From contig NZ_JAMJXC010000017.1 in assembly GCF_023571765.1 (NCBI RefSeq), positions 52,861 through 116,860 on the forward strand: a stretch of 64,000 nt of DNA, written 5' to 3'. A program made the translations under genes and the position numbers. The DNA comes from Xanthobacter aminoxidans (GTDB lineage: Bacteria > Pseudomonadota > Alphaproteobacteria > Rhizobiales > Xanthobacteraceae). This document shows positions 1 through 10,318 of this stretch, piece after piece; the first letter of the stretch is position 1, and the number at the start of each line of letters is the position of its first letter. Under the pieces are notes generated by a model. That model saw nothing but the letters and a program-made list of their open reading frames with translations, did no database searches and was not told the DNA's origin.

Positions 1-67
1 GCATCTCGGCTACATCCTCGCCGACATGCAGTTCCTGCAGCGCGCCTATCCCGGCGCGACCTGGTAG
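1..67 (+). CDS. paaC: PaaC 3' end (partial)
   Basis: Only the last 21 codons and the TAG stop are present, read in frame from base 2. The tail ends AYPGATW, which resembles the end of PaaC, the structural subunit of the phenylacetyl-CoA 1,2-epoxidase complex PaaABCE. The stop lies just upstream of paaD and paaE, the expected operon order, so paaA and paaB should lie to the left of the window. The name rests on a short tail plus context. Confidence 0.75.
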   Translation, partial: HLGYILADMQFLQRAYPGATW

Positions 68-76
68 GGGGTGAGA

Positions 77-601
77 ATGGCGACCGCCACCCTGCCGTCC
101 CTTGACGAGGTCTGGCACTGGCTGTCGCAGGTGCCGGACCCGGAAATCCCGGTGCTTTCGCTGGTCGATCTCGGCATCGTCCGCGAGGTGGCGTGGGACG
201 ACGACACCCTCGTCGTCACCGTCACGCCCACCTATTCCGGCTGTCCGGCGACGGGCATCATCAATCTCGACATCGAGCGCGAACTGAACGCGCGCGGCGT
301 CGCCAAGGTGCGGCTGGAGCGTCGGCTCTCGCCGCCCTGGACCACCGACTGGATGAGCGCTGAGGGCCGCGAGAAGCTGCGGGCCTACGGCATCGCACCG
401 CCGGTGGACGACACCGCCGCCGACGGCCGCTCACTGGCGCTCGCGCGCCGGCTCGCCTCCGGCTCCAACCTCACGGTGGCCTGCCCGCGCTGCGGCTCGG
501 CGCAGACTGAGAAGGTGAGCCAGTTCGGCTCCACCGCCTGCAAGGCCAGCTATCGCTGCCTCTCGTGCCTGGAGCCGTTCGACTACTTCAAGTGCATCTG
601 A
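77..601 (+). CDS. paaD: PaaD, phenylacetyl-CoA epoxidase assembly protein
   Basis: The 174-residue protein has an N-terminal MIP18/DUF59 domain, with the family stretch DPEIPVLSLVDLGIVR near residues 18-33. A cysteine-rich tail (Cys136, 139, 155, 161, 164, 173) looks like a zinc or Fe-S ribbon. PaaD is required for phenylacetyl-CoA epoxidase activity and is thought to help mature the iron centres of PaaA or PaaE. It lies between paaC and paaE as in other paa operons. I chose the ATG at 77 because a GGGGGTGAG ribosome binding stretch sits just before it; an in-frame GTG at 71 is the alternative. Confidence 0.93.
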   Translation: MATATLPSLDEVWHWLSQVPDPEIPVLSLVDLGIVREVAWDDDTLVVTVTPTYSGCPATGIINLDIERELNARGVAKVRLERRLSPPWTTDWMSAEGREKLRAYGIAPPVDDTAADGRSLALARRLASGSNLTVACPRCGSAQTEKVSQFGSTACKASYRCLSCLEPFDYFKCI

Positions 602-627
602 ATACTAAAAATCCCGAGGAGCGCCGC

Positions 628-1704
<1,077 letters not shown>

Positions 1705-1715
1705 GGGGAAGACAC

Positions 1716-2471
<756 letters not shown>

Positions 2472-2488
2472 GATCGGCAACAGACACG

Positions 2489-2519
2489 AAAAAGGCCCGG
2501 CATTGCGCCGGGCCTTTTT
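2489..2519. terminator. Bidirectional terminator between paa operons
   Basis: GGCCCGGC (2494-2501) pairs with GCCGGGCC (2507-2514) around a 5-base loop. It is flanked by five A on the left and five T on the right. It lies between the convergent PaaA/PaaC-like gene and paaK and can serve both strands. Confidence 0.93.
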
Positions 2520-2552
2520 GTTGGGGCAGGGGAGGGCGTGTGGCCGTCCCGC

Positions 2553-3893
2553 TCACTCCTTGGGCCGGCGGTCCACGATGCGCTTGGCCTTGCCGGTGGC
2601 GGTGCGCTCGATGCCGCCCGGCTCGTGCAGGGAGATGCGCGTGGTGATGCCGATGGTGTCCTTGATGCGCTTCAGGATGCGCCTGCCGGTGGCGTCCACG
2701 TCCACCTCGCCATAGACCTCCTCGCGGATCTCGGCGTGCACGGTCATCTCGTCCATGCGGCCGTCGCGGGTCAGCTCGATCTGGTAGTGGCCGGAGCAGG
2801 CTTCCACCGCCAGCAGGATTTCCTCGATCTGGGTCGGGAAGACGTTGACGCCGCGCAGGATGATCATGTCGTCCGAGCGGCCCGTCACCTTCTCCATGCG
2901 CCGCATCCCCGGCCGCGCCGTGCCGGGCAGCAGGCGGGTGAGGTCGCGGGTGCGGTAGCGGATGATGGGGAAAGCTTCCTTGGTCAGCGAGGTGAACACC
3001 AGCTCGCCCTTCGCGCCGTCCGGCAGCACTTCGCCGGTGAGCGGGTCGATCACCTCCGGGTAGAAATGATCCTCCCAGATGTGCAGGCCGTCCTTGGTCT
3101 CCACGCACTCCTGCGCGACGCCGGGGCCGATGACCTCGGAGAGGCCGTAGATGTCGGTGGCGTCGAGGTTGAAGTCGCGCTCGATCTCCTGGCGCATGGC
3201 ATTGGTCCACGGCTCGGCGCCGAAGATGCCGTACTTGAGCGAGGTCTCGCGCGGGTCGAGCCCGGCCTTGGCGAAGCCGTCCATGAGGGCGAGCATGTAG
3301 CTCGGCGTCACCATGATGGCGTCGGGCTTGAAGTCGTGGATGAGCTGCACCTGGCGCTCGGTCATGCCGCCGGACATGGGCACCACGGTGCAGCCCAGAC
3401 GCTCGACGCCGTAATGGGCGCCGAGGCCGCCGGTGAACAGGCCGTAGCCGTAGGCCACATGCACCATCATGCCCGGCCGCACGCCCGCGGCGCGGATGGA
3501 GCGGGCCATCACGTCGGCCCACATATCGATGTCGGCCTTGGTGTAGCCCACCACGATGGGCTTGCCCGTGGTGCCGGACGAGCCGTGCACGCGGATCAGC
3601 TTTTCCTTCGGCACCGCGAACAGGCCGAAGGGGTAGTTGTCGCGCAGGTCGGTCTTCACCGTGAAGGGGAATTTGGCGAGGTCCGAGAGGTCGCGCAGGT
3701 CGGAGGGGTGCACCCCGGCGGCGTCGAACGCCTGACGGTAGAACGGCACGTTCTCGTAGGCGTGGCGCAGCGACCAGGCGAGACGCTCGCGCTGCAGCGA
3801 CATGATCTCGTCGCGCGAGGCGCGCTCGGCGGGATCGAGGCCACCCTCGAAGGAACGGCCCGGGGACAGTGCCGGCAGAGCCATGTTCATCAT
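2553..3893 (-). CDS. paaK: PaaK, phenylacetate-CoA ligase
   Basis: This 446-residue AMP-forming ligase activates phenylacetate with ATP and CoA, the entry step of the pathway. The AMP-binding signature GSSGTTGKP is at residues 104-112, and the PaaK stretches YGLSEVIGPG and EDHFYPE follow. The C-terminal AMP-binding domain ends RTATGKAKR. E. coli PaaK has 437 residues. The start has three in-frame ATG codons within 12 bases after GGAGGAG; the second or third may be the real one. It is last in the leftward paaG-paaI-paaK unit, 26 bases after paaI. Confidence 0.96.
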   Translation of the reverse strand: MMNMALPALSPGRSFEGGLDPAERASRDEIMSLQRERLAWSLRHAYENVPFYRQAFDAAGVHPSDLRDLSDLAKFPFTVKTDLRDNYPFGLFAVPKEKLIRVHGSSGTTGKPIVVGYTKADIDMWADVMARSIRAAGVRPGMMVHVAYGYGLFTGGLGAHYGVERLGCTVVPMSGGMTERQVQLIHDFKPDAIMVTPSYMLALMDGFAKAGLDPRETSLKYGIFGAEPWTNAMRQEIERDFNLDATDIYGLSEVIGPGVAQECVETKDGLHIWEDHFYPEVIDPLTGEVLPDGAKGELVFTSLTKEAFPIIRYRTRDLTRLLPGTARPGMRRMEKVTGRSDDMIILRGVNVFPTQIEEILLAVEACSGHYQIELTRDGRMDEMTVHAEIREEVYGEVDVDATGRRILKRIKDTIGITTRISLHEPGGIERTATGKAKRIVDRRPKE

Positions 3894-3919
3894 CTCCTCC
3901 AGATGGATCTTCTGCGAGA

Positions 3920-4411
3920 TCAGGATTTCTTGCTGGCAAGGGCGTCCGCGCCCCCGGCGTCTGTCTGCGTGATGCGCCCGCCGATGGTGCGGGAATGGCC
4001 GCGGAACTGGGCGATCACCACATCGTCCTGCGAAACCTCGACATCGTAAATGCCGGAGCGCCCGCTGCGGCTCACCTCGCGCGCCCGCGCCACGAGGCGT
4101 TTGCCGCGGGTGCCGGGGCGCAGATACGTCACCGAGCAGTGCTGGGCGACAGTGCGCTCGTCATAGGTATTGCAGGCGAAGGCAAAGGCGCTGTCGGCCA
4201 AAGCGAAGATGAAGCCGCCATGGCCCATGCCGAAGCCGTTGCACATGCGCTCGGTGAGCGTCATGGCGAGGGTCGCGGTGCCCGGGCCGATGCTGACGAT
4301 CTCCATGCCGAGCCCCTGGCTCGCATGGTCGGTCGCCCACATGGCATCGGCGGAGCGGCGGGCGATCTCCTCCGGAGAGAGCGACGCCACGGTTTCTGCG
4401 GCGGCGGTCAC
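3920..4411 (-). CDS. paaI: PaaI, hotdog-fold phenylacetyl-CoA thioesterase
   Basis: The 163-residue hotdog thioesterase has the motif GHGGFIFALADSAFA (His64 to about 78), with Asp73 in the position of the PaaI catalytic aspartate. PaaI hydrolyses ring-hydroxylated or stalled phenylacetyl-CoA esters and so rescues trapped CoA. The GTG start shares four bases (GTGA) with the paaG stop, which suggests translational coupling. The C-terminal tail after the fold is about 20 residues longer than in the E. coli protein. Confidence 0.92.
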   Translation of the reverse strand: MTAAAETVASLSPEEIARRSADAMWATDHASQGLGMEIVSIGPGTATLAMTLTERMCNGFGMGHGGFIFALADSAFAFACNTYDERTVAQHCSVTYLRPGTRGKRLVARAREVSRSGRSGIYDVEVSQDDVVIAQFRGHSRTIGGRITQTDAGGADALASKKS

Positions 4412-5208
4412 GAGCGGCGTCCCGTGAAGTTCGGGGTGCGCTTCTCCATGAAGGCCTTCACGCCCTCGCGATAATCCGGCGTGCGGCCGGCCTCGCGCTG
4501 CAGATCGCGCTCGAGATCGAGCTGGTCGTTGAGGCTGTTGCCGCCGGAGGCATTGAGCGCCGCCTTGGTGAGGGCGAGGCCCTGCGTCGGCTGGGTGGCG
4601 AGGCGAGCGGTGAGCGCGCGGGCCTCGTCCATGAGCGCGGCGTCGTCGATCACCTTCCAGATGAGGCCCCACTCGGCCGCGGTCTCGGCCGCGAGCGGTT
4701 CGGCCAGCAGCATCAGCGCCCGCGCCCGCGCGTCGCCGATGAGACGCGGCAGGAAATAGGTGCCGCCCGAATCGGGCACGAGGCCGATCTTCGAGAACGC
4801 CTGGATGAACTTGGCGGAACGCGCAGCCAGAACGATATCGCACGCAAGCGCGATGTTGGCCCCGGCCCCGGCGGCCACGCCGTTCACAGCACAAATGACG
4901 GGCTTGTTGAGCCCTCGGATGCGGCGGATGAGCGGGTTGTAGAAGGCCTCGATGGTCGAGCCGAGGTCCAGCGGACCTTCCGCGTTGGCGCGGGCGGAGA
5001 GATCCTGCCCGGCGCAGAAGCCGCGGCCGGCGCCGGTCAGCAGCACGGCGCGGCAGCTCTCATCGGCGGCGTCGTCCAGTGCGGCCGCAAGCGCGCCGTG
5101 CATCTCCTCGTTGAAGGAATTGAGGCGGTCGGGACGATTGAGCGTCAGCTCCGTCCAGCCGCCATGGTCCGTGACGGTCAGCACGGCTTCGTTCACATGC
5201 GCCTCCAC
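4408..5208 (-). CDS. paaG: PaaG, 1,2-epoxyphenylacetyl-CoA isomerase
   Basis: The 266-residue crotonase-fold enzyme isomerises the ring epoxide to the oxepin. The CoA-binding GFCAGQDL segment is at 63-70. VPDSGGTYFLPR follows, with Asp146 matching the PaaG catalytic aspartate where hydratases have Glu. It is first in the leftward unit and ends in a GTGA overlap with paaI. Two GTG starts are possible: the one at 5208 follows GGGAGG with 5 bases spacing, and another 12 bases further in follows GGAGG with the same spacing. Confidence 0.94.
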   Translation of the reverse strand: MEAHVNEAVLTVTDHGGWTELTLNRPDRLNSFNEEMHGALAAALDDAADESCRAVLLTGAGRGFCAGQDLSARANAEGPLDLGSTIEAFYNPLIRRIRGLNKPVICAVNGVAAGAGANIALACDIVLAARSAKFIQAFSKIGLVPDSGGTYFLPRLIGDARARALMLLAEPLAAETAAEWGLIWKVIDDAALMDEARALTARLATQPTQGLALTKAALNASGGNSLNDQLDLERDLQREAGRTPDYREGVKAFMEKRTPNFTGRRS

Positions 5209-5247
5209 TTGGTCCTCCCACTTCAGGGCTCTTTCGGAGCCTCTTGA

Positions 5248-5269
5248 ATTAACCGGACGATCGGTTAAT
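5248..5269. promoter_or_regulatory. Palindromic operator, PaaR-like
   Basis: ATTAACCG (5248-5255) and CGGTTAAT (5262-5269) form a perfect 8-base inverted repeat with a 6-base spacer. It lies between the divergent paaG and paaN starts. TetR-family PaaR repressors of other proteobacteria bind ACCG/CGGT palindromes in paa promoters, so a shared operator for both units is likely. A TTGAAT (5244-5249) and a TAATCA (5266-5271) flank or overlap it as candidate rightward -35/-10 elements. No paaR gene is in the window. Confidence 0.75.
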
Positions 5270-5332
5270 CATTAGCGCAAGGGATGGGCTTGTCAACATC
5301 ATCGCACAGCGTCCCGGCATAGGGAGAGGACC

Positions 5333-6982
5333 ATGGCTGACCTGTTCGCGGCCCACGCCGCGCTGCTCGAATCCGCCGTTGCCGCAGCGCGCGGGCGGGG
5401 CTTCTGGGCGGCCTTCCCGGAAAATCCCAAGGCCTATCCCGAAGGTGCCGCGGCCGAAGCCAAGGCGGCGTTCGCGGCCCTCAAGGATCATCCGTTCGAG
5501 CTTGCCGCGGGCGATGCCGCGCCCCTGATCGGCACCGAGGTCTCCCCCTTCGGACCCGCACTCGGCATCACCTATCGCGCCCGTGCCGTGGACGACCTGA
5601 TCGCTCGCGCGGAGGGCGCCGGCGCCGCATGGGCCGCCGCCTCCATCGCCCGGCGCACGGGCATCGCGCTGGAAATCCTCGTCCGCCTCAACACGGCGAG
5701 CTTCCTCATCGCGGAAACGGTGGAGCACACCACCGGGCAGGCCGGGCCCATGGCTTTCCAGGCCGGCGGCCCGCACGCGCAGGATCGCGGGCTGGAGGCG
5801 GTCGCCTATGCCTATGAGGAGATGTCCCGTGTGCCCGGCGCGGTGCTGTGGGAGAAGCCCATGGGCCGCTCCGCCATCCGTCTCGACAAGGATTTCCACG
5901 TGGTGCCGCGCGGCATCGGCCTCGTCATCGGCTGCGCCACCTTCCCCACCTGGAACAGCTATCCCGCGTTGTTCGCCGATCTCGTCACCGGCAACGCGGT
6001 GATCGTGAAGCCCCATCCCGCCGCCATCCTGCCGCTGGCCCTCACCGTGCGCATCGCTCGCGAAGTGTTGGCGGAGGAGGGCTTCGATCCGGACATGATC
6101 CAGCTCGCCCCCGACACTTCAGAGGCGCCCATCGCCAAGGAACTGGCGACCGACCCGGCCATCGGCATCGTGGACTTTACCGGCTCCTCCCAGTTCGGCG
6201 GCTGGCTGCGGGAGAACGTGAAGGACAAGCTGGTGTTCACTGAGGAGGCGGGGGTCAACACCATCGTCATCGCCTCCACCGCCGCGTTCGGCCCCATGTG
6301 CCAGAACATCGCCTTTTCGCTCTCGCTTTACAGCGGCCAGATGTGCACGGCGCCGCAGGTCATCTTCGTGCCGGCGGGCGGCATCGAGACCGAGGCGGGA
6401 CATAAGAGCTTCGACGAGGTGGCCGGCGGCATCGCCTCGGCCATCGATGCGCTCCTGTCCGAGCCTGCCCGCGCGGCCGCAGTACTGGGCGCCATTCAGA
6501 ATCCGGCGACCCTCGCCCGTATCGAGGAGGCCCGCAGCCTCGGCCGCATCGTACGTGACAGCGCGGCCTTGCAAGTGGAGGGCGCGCGGACAGCGACGCC
6601 GCTGCTGCTGGCGGTCGATGCCACAGATGAGGCGGCCTATCTCGAAGAGCGGTTCGGCCCCATCGCCTTCGTCGTCGCGGTGGCCGATGCGGCGGATGGG
6701 GTGGCCCGCGCCGCCCGTGCCGCGCGCGAGAAGGGCGCCATCACCGCTGCTCTCTATTCCACCGACGATACCGAAATCGCCCGCGCGGTGCCGGCCTATG
6801 CCCGCGCCGGCGTGGCGCTCTCCGTGAATCTCACGGGCGGCATCTATGTGAACCAGAGCGCAGCCTTCAGCGACTACCACGTCTCCGGCGCCAACCCCGC
6901 CGGCAATGCCTGCCTCACCGATGCGGCCTTCGTGGCGGGCCGCTTCCGCGTCGTGTGCGTGCGCCGCCCGGCCGCCGCCTGA
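5333..6982 (+). CDS. paaN: PaaN, phenylacetate-degradation aldehyde dehydrogenase family protein
   Basis: The 549-residue aldehyde-dehydrogenase fold protein is of the stand-alone PaaN type, without the MaoC domain of PaaZ. Likely active-site residues are Glu304/305 in FTEEAG and Cys338 in SGQMCTAPQ. PaaN proteins occur in paa clusters and are proposed to oxidise the ring-opened semialdehyde. Because paaZ is also present 3 kb downstream, this one may be redundant or may act on another aldehyde. A GGGAGAGG ribosome binding site precedes the ATG. It is the first gene of the rightward paaN-paaJ-paaFH-paaZ unit. Confidence 0.88.
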   Translation: MADLFAAHAALLESAVAAARGRGFWAAFPENPKAYPEGAAAEAKAAFAALKDHPFELAAGDAAPLIGTEVSPFGPALGITYRARAVDDLIARAEGAGAAWAAASIARRTGIALEILVRLNTASFLIAETVEHTTGQAGPMAFQAGGPHAQDRGLEAVAYAYEEMSRVPGAVLWEKPMGRSAIRLDKDFHVVPRGIGLVIGCATFPTWNSYPALFADLVTGNAVIVKPHPAAILPLALTVRIAREVLAEEGFDPDMIQLAPDTSEAPIAKELATDPAIGIVDFTGSSQFGGWLRENVKDKLVFTEEAGVNTIVIASTAAFGPMCQNIAFSLSLYSGQMCTAPQVIFVPAGGIETEAGHKSFDEVAGGIASAIDALLSEPARAAAVLGAIQNPATLARIEEARSLGRIVRDSAALQVEGARTATPLLLAVDATDEAAYLEERFGPIAFVVAVADAADGVARAARAAREKGAITAALYSTDDTEIARAVPAYARAGVALSVNLTGGIYVNQSAAFSDYHVSGANPAGNACLTDAAFVAGRFRVVCVRRPAAA

Positions 6983-7003
6983 GCCCATTCTCCGGAGATC
7001 ACC

Positions 7004-8209
7004 ATGGCTGACGCCTTCATCTGCGATTTCGCGCGCACCCCCATCGGCCGCTATGCCGGCGCCCTCAAGGACGTGCGGGCGGACGACCTCGCCGCCCATC
7101 CCATCCGTGTGCTCAAGGCGCGCAATCCCGGCGTGGACTGGGAGGCGGTGGACGACGTGATCCTCGGCTGTGCCAATCAGGCGGGCGAGGACAATCGCGA
7201 CGTGGCCCGCATGGCCGCGCTCCTCGCCGGCCTGCCGGTGAGCGCGCCGGGCACCACCGTCAACCGCCTGTGCGGCTCCGGCCTTGATGCGGTGGGCATC
7301 GGCGCCCGTGCCATCATGACCGGCGACGCGGACCTCGTCATCGCCGGCGGCGTGGAGAGCATGACCCGCGCGCCCTTCGTGCAGGGCAAGGCCACGGAGG
7401 CCTTCTCGCGTCAGGCGGAGATCTACGACACCACCATCGGCTGGCGCTTCATCAACCCGCTGATGAAGGCCCAGTACGGCGTCGATTCCATGCCGGAGAC
7501 CGGCGAGAACGTCGCCGCCGATTTCGCCATCTCCCGCGCCGATCAGGACCTCTTCGCGTATCGCTCCCAGCAGCGGGCGAAAGCGGCGCAGGAGGCGGGC
7601 TTCTTCGCCCGCGAGATCGCTCCCATCGAGGTGAAGGGCAGGAAGTCCTCGGTGCTGGTGGATCGCGACGAGCACCCGCGCGGCGACACCACGCTCGAGC
7701 AGCTCGCAGCGCTCAAGACACCCTTCCGCAAGGAGGGCGGCTCTGTGACGGCGGGCAATGCCTCCGGCGTCAATGACGGCGCCGGTGCCCTCATCCTGGC
7801 CTCGGAAGCCGCGGCGAAAAAGTATGGCCTCACGCCCCGCGCCCGCGTGGTCAGCGTGGTGCAGGCCGGTGTGCCGCCGCGCATCATGGGTATCGGGCCG
7901 GCCCCAGCCACGCAGAAGCTGCTGGCGAAGAACGGGCTCTCCCTCTCCGACATCGACCTCATCGAGCTGAACGAAGCCTTCGCCTCGCAGGCGCTGGCGG
8001 TGCTGCGCCAGCTTGGGCTGCCGGATGATGCGGCGCATGTGAACCCGCATGGCGGCGCCATCGCTCTGGGTCATCCCCTCGGCATGTCCGGCGCGCGCCT
8101 CGCCATGACGGCGGTGAGCGCGCTGGAAGTCCGTGGCGGCAAGCGCGCGGTTGCCACCATGTGCATCGGCGTCGGCCAGGGCATCGCCGCCCTCATCGAG
8201 CGGGTCTGA
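7004..8209 (+). CDS. paaJ: 3-oxoadipyl-CoA / 3-oxo-5,6-dehydrosuberyl-CoA thiolase
   Basis: The 401-residue degradative thiolase matches the PcaF/PaaJ family in length and sequence. The nucleophilic cysteine is Cys90 (NRLCGSG). His357 is in [10 protein letters not shown] and the second catalytic Cys387 is in CIGVGQG. In the phenylacetate pathway it acts twice: it cleaves 3-oxo-5,6-dehydrosuberyl-CoA and then 3-oxoadipyl-CoA to succinyl-CoA and acetyl-CoA. It lies 21 bases after paaN and 3 bases before the fusion gene. A PcaF role in protocatechuate breakdown cannot be excluded from sequence, but the operon favours PaaJ. Confidence 0.93.
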   Translation: MADAFICDFARTPIGRYAGALKDVRADDLAAHPIRVLKARNPGVDWEAVDDVILGCANQAGEDNRDVARMAALLAGLPVSAPGTTVNRLCGSGLDAVGIGARAIMTGDADLVIAGGVESMTRAPFVQGKATEAFSRQAEIYDTTIGWRFINPLMKAQYGVDSMPETGENVAADFAISRADQDLFAYRSQQRAKAAQEAGFFAREIAPIEVKGRKSSVLVDRDEHPRGDTTLEQLAALKTPFRKEGGSVTAGNASGVNDGAGALILASEAAAKKYGLTPRARVVSVVQAGVPPRIMGIGPAPATQKLLAKNGLSLSDIDLIELNEAFASQALAVLRQLGLPDDAAHVNPHGGAIALGHPLGMSGARLAMTAVSALEVRGGKRAVATMCIGVGQGIAALIERV

Positions 8210-8212
8210 GCG

Positions 8213-10318
8213 GTGGACGCGCAGGTTTCCCCCATCACGATCACCCGCCATGGCACCGTCGCGGTTGTTCACATCGACCATGCGCCGGTGAACGCGCTGT
8301 CGCGTGGCGTGCGGCAGGGGCTGCTGGATGCGGTGCGGGGGCTGGAGGACGATGCGTCGGTGTCGGCGCTCGTGCTGAGCGGCGGGCCGGGGCGGTTCAT
8401 CGCGGGGGCGGACCTCAAGGAGATGGCACTGCCGCCGGATGAGCCTTTCCTGCCCGAGGTGGCGGGGGCGATCGATGCCTGCACCAAGCCTGTGGTCGCC
8501 GCGCTGGATGGCGCGGCGCTGGGCGGCGGCTGCGAGATCGCGCTGGCCTGCGATCTCAGGCTCGGGTCGGCCAAGGCGCTGGTGGGGCTCACCGAGACAA
8601 GGCTCGGCATTATCCCCGGTGCGGGGGGAACCCAGCGGCTGGTGCGGCTGATGGGGGTGGCGCAGGCCATCGCCCTGGTCTGCGAGGGCCGGGTGCTGAA
8701 GGCCGGCGAGGCGCTGGCGCTGGGCCTCGTCGATGCGGTGGTGGAGGGCGATCTCCTAGCCGAAGCCATCGCCCGCGCACCGGCGGTGGCCAAGCGCCGG
8801 CTGTCGGCCCTGCCGGTGCCCATGGGTGATCCGGCCGGGGAGGCGGCAGCTGAGGCCAAGGCGCTCAAGGGCGCCAAGGGTGTGCCGGCCATCGCCGAAG
8901 CCATCCGCGTCATCACGGCGTCGAAGGACGCCGACTTCGCCTCCGGCCTCGCCCTTGAGCGGGCCGCCTTTCTTGCCCTGCGCGAGAGCCCGGAAGCCAA
9001 AGCCCTGCGCCACCTCTTCCTCGCCGAGCGCGAGGCGGTGAAGGTGCCGGGGCTGGAAGGGGCCAAGGCGCGTTCGGTCTCCTCCACCGCCGTCATCGGC
9101 GCCGGCACCATGGGTGCGGGCATCGCCGTGGCGCTGCTGGACGCCGGATATCCGGTGATCCTCGTGGAGCGGGACGATGAGGCCGCGCAGGCCGGCGTCG
9201 CGCGCATCGATGCCCTCTACAGCAGGCAGGTGAAGAGCAATCGAATAGATGAGGCCCGCAAGGCCGAGCGCCTCGCCCGCCTCCTCCCGGCGTCCGACTA
9301 TGCGGCGCTGGCCGATGCCGACCTCATCGTCGAAGCCGCCTTCGAGGACATGGGCGTGAAGACCGACATCTTCCGACGCCTCGACAGCATAGCGAAGCAA
9401 GGCGCGGTGCTCGCCACCAACACCTCCTATCTCGATCTCGACGCCATCGCTGCCGCCACCTCCCGGCCTGAGGATGTGGTGGGCCTGCACTTCTTCGCCC
9501 CCGCCAACATCATGAAGCTGCTGGAGGTGATCAAAGCCACCCACACCGCGCCGGACGTGCTGGCGACCGCCCTCGCTTTGGCGAAGCGCATGGGCAAGCA
9601 GCCGGTGGTGGCGGGCAATTGCGACGGCTTCATCGGCAACCGCATCTATGCGGTGTACCGGCGCCATGCGGAATATCTGGTGGAGGACGGGGCCACGCCT
9701 GAACAGGTGGACGCGGCACTGGAAGCCTTCGGCTTCGCCATGGGCATCTTCGCGGTATCGGACATGTCCGGCCTCGACATCGCCTACGCCATGCGCAAGC
9801 GCCGGGCGGCGGCGCGGGACCCCAACGAGCGCTACGTCGCCATCGCCGATACGCTGGTGGAAATGGGCCGGCTGGGCCGCAAGACCAACGGCGGCTGGTA
9901 CGCCTACGACGCAAATGGCACCCGCACGCCTGACCCCGCCGTCACGCAGATCATCGCGGACGCCCGCGCGGCCAAGGGCATCCAGCCCCGCGCCTTCACC
10001 CAAGAGCAAATCCAGCTTCGGCTGCTCGCGGTGATGGCCAACGAAGGCGCGAAGGAACTCGCCGAGGGGATCGCGCTGCGGCCGTCCGACATCGACCTCG
10101 CCTTCGTCAATGGCTACGGCTTCCCGCGCCTGAAGGGCGGCCCCATGCACGCCGCCGACGCCCTCGGCCTTCCCACCATCCTCACCGAGATCAAAGCCGC
10201 CCACGCCACCGGCGGCGCCGGCTCCGAACCCGCACCGCTCCTCGCGGAGCTCGTGGCGGAGGGGAAGACATTCGCAGACTGGCAAAAGGCCAGCGCTCCC
10301 AAGGGAGGGAACACGTGA
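8213..10318 (+). CDS. Bifunctional enoyl-CoA hydratase / 3-hydroxyacyl-CoA dehydrogenase
   Basis: The 701-residue FadB/FadJ-like fusion has two parts. Residues 1-190 are a crotonase domain with both catalytic glutamates (Glu108 in GGCEIALACD, Glu128 before IPGAGGTQRL). From about 295 an NAD-binding domain starts with VIGAGTMGAG, followed by two HCDH C-terminal domains. In paa operons with separate genes, PaaF hydrates 2,3-dehydroadipyl-CoA and PaaH oxidises 3-hydroxyadipyl-CoA; this one polypeptide could do both. It starts with GTG 3 bases after the thiolase stop and its last four bases (GTGA) overlap the start of paaZ. Confidence 0.92.
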   Translation: MDAQVSPITITRHGTVAVVHIDHAPVNALSRGVRQGLLDAVRGLEDDASVSALVLSGGPGRFIAGADLKEMALPPDEPFLPEVAGAIDACTKPVVAALDGAALGGGCEIALACDLRLGSAKALVGLTETRLGIIPGAGGTQRLVRLMGVAQAIALVCEGRVLKAGEALALGLVDAVVEGDLLAEAIARAPAVAKRRLSALPVPMGDPAGEAAAEAKALKGAKGVPAIAEAIRVITASKDADFASGLALERAAFLALRESPEAKALRHLFLAEREAVKVPGLEGAKARSVSSTAVIGAGTMGAGIAVALLDAGYPVILVERDDEAAQAGVARIDALYSRQVKSNRIDEARKAERLARLLPASDYAALADADLIVEAAFEDMGVKTDIFRRLDSIAKQGAVLATNTSYLDLDAIAAATSRPEDVVGLHFFAPANIMKLLEVIKATHTAPDVLATALALAKRMGKQPVVAGNCDGFIGNRIYAVYRRHAEYLVEDGATPEQVDAALEAFGFAMGIFAVSDMSGLDIAYAMRKRRAAARDPNERYVAIADTLVEMGRLGRKTNGGWYAYDANGTRTPDPAVTQIIADARAAKGIQPRAFTQEQIQLRLLAVMANEGAKELAEGIALRPSDIDLAFVNGYGFPRLKGGPMHAADALGLPTILTEIKAAHATGGAGSEPAPLLAELVAEGKTFADWQKASAPKGGNT

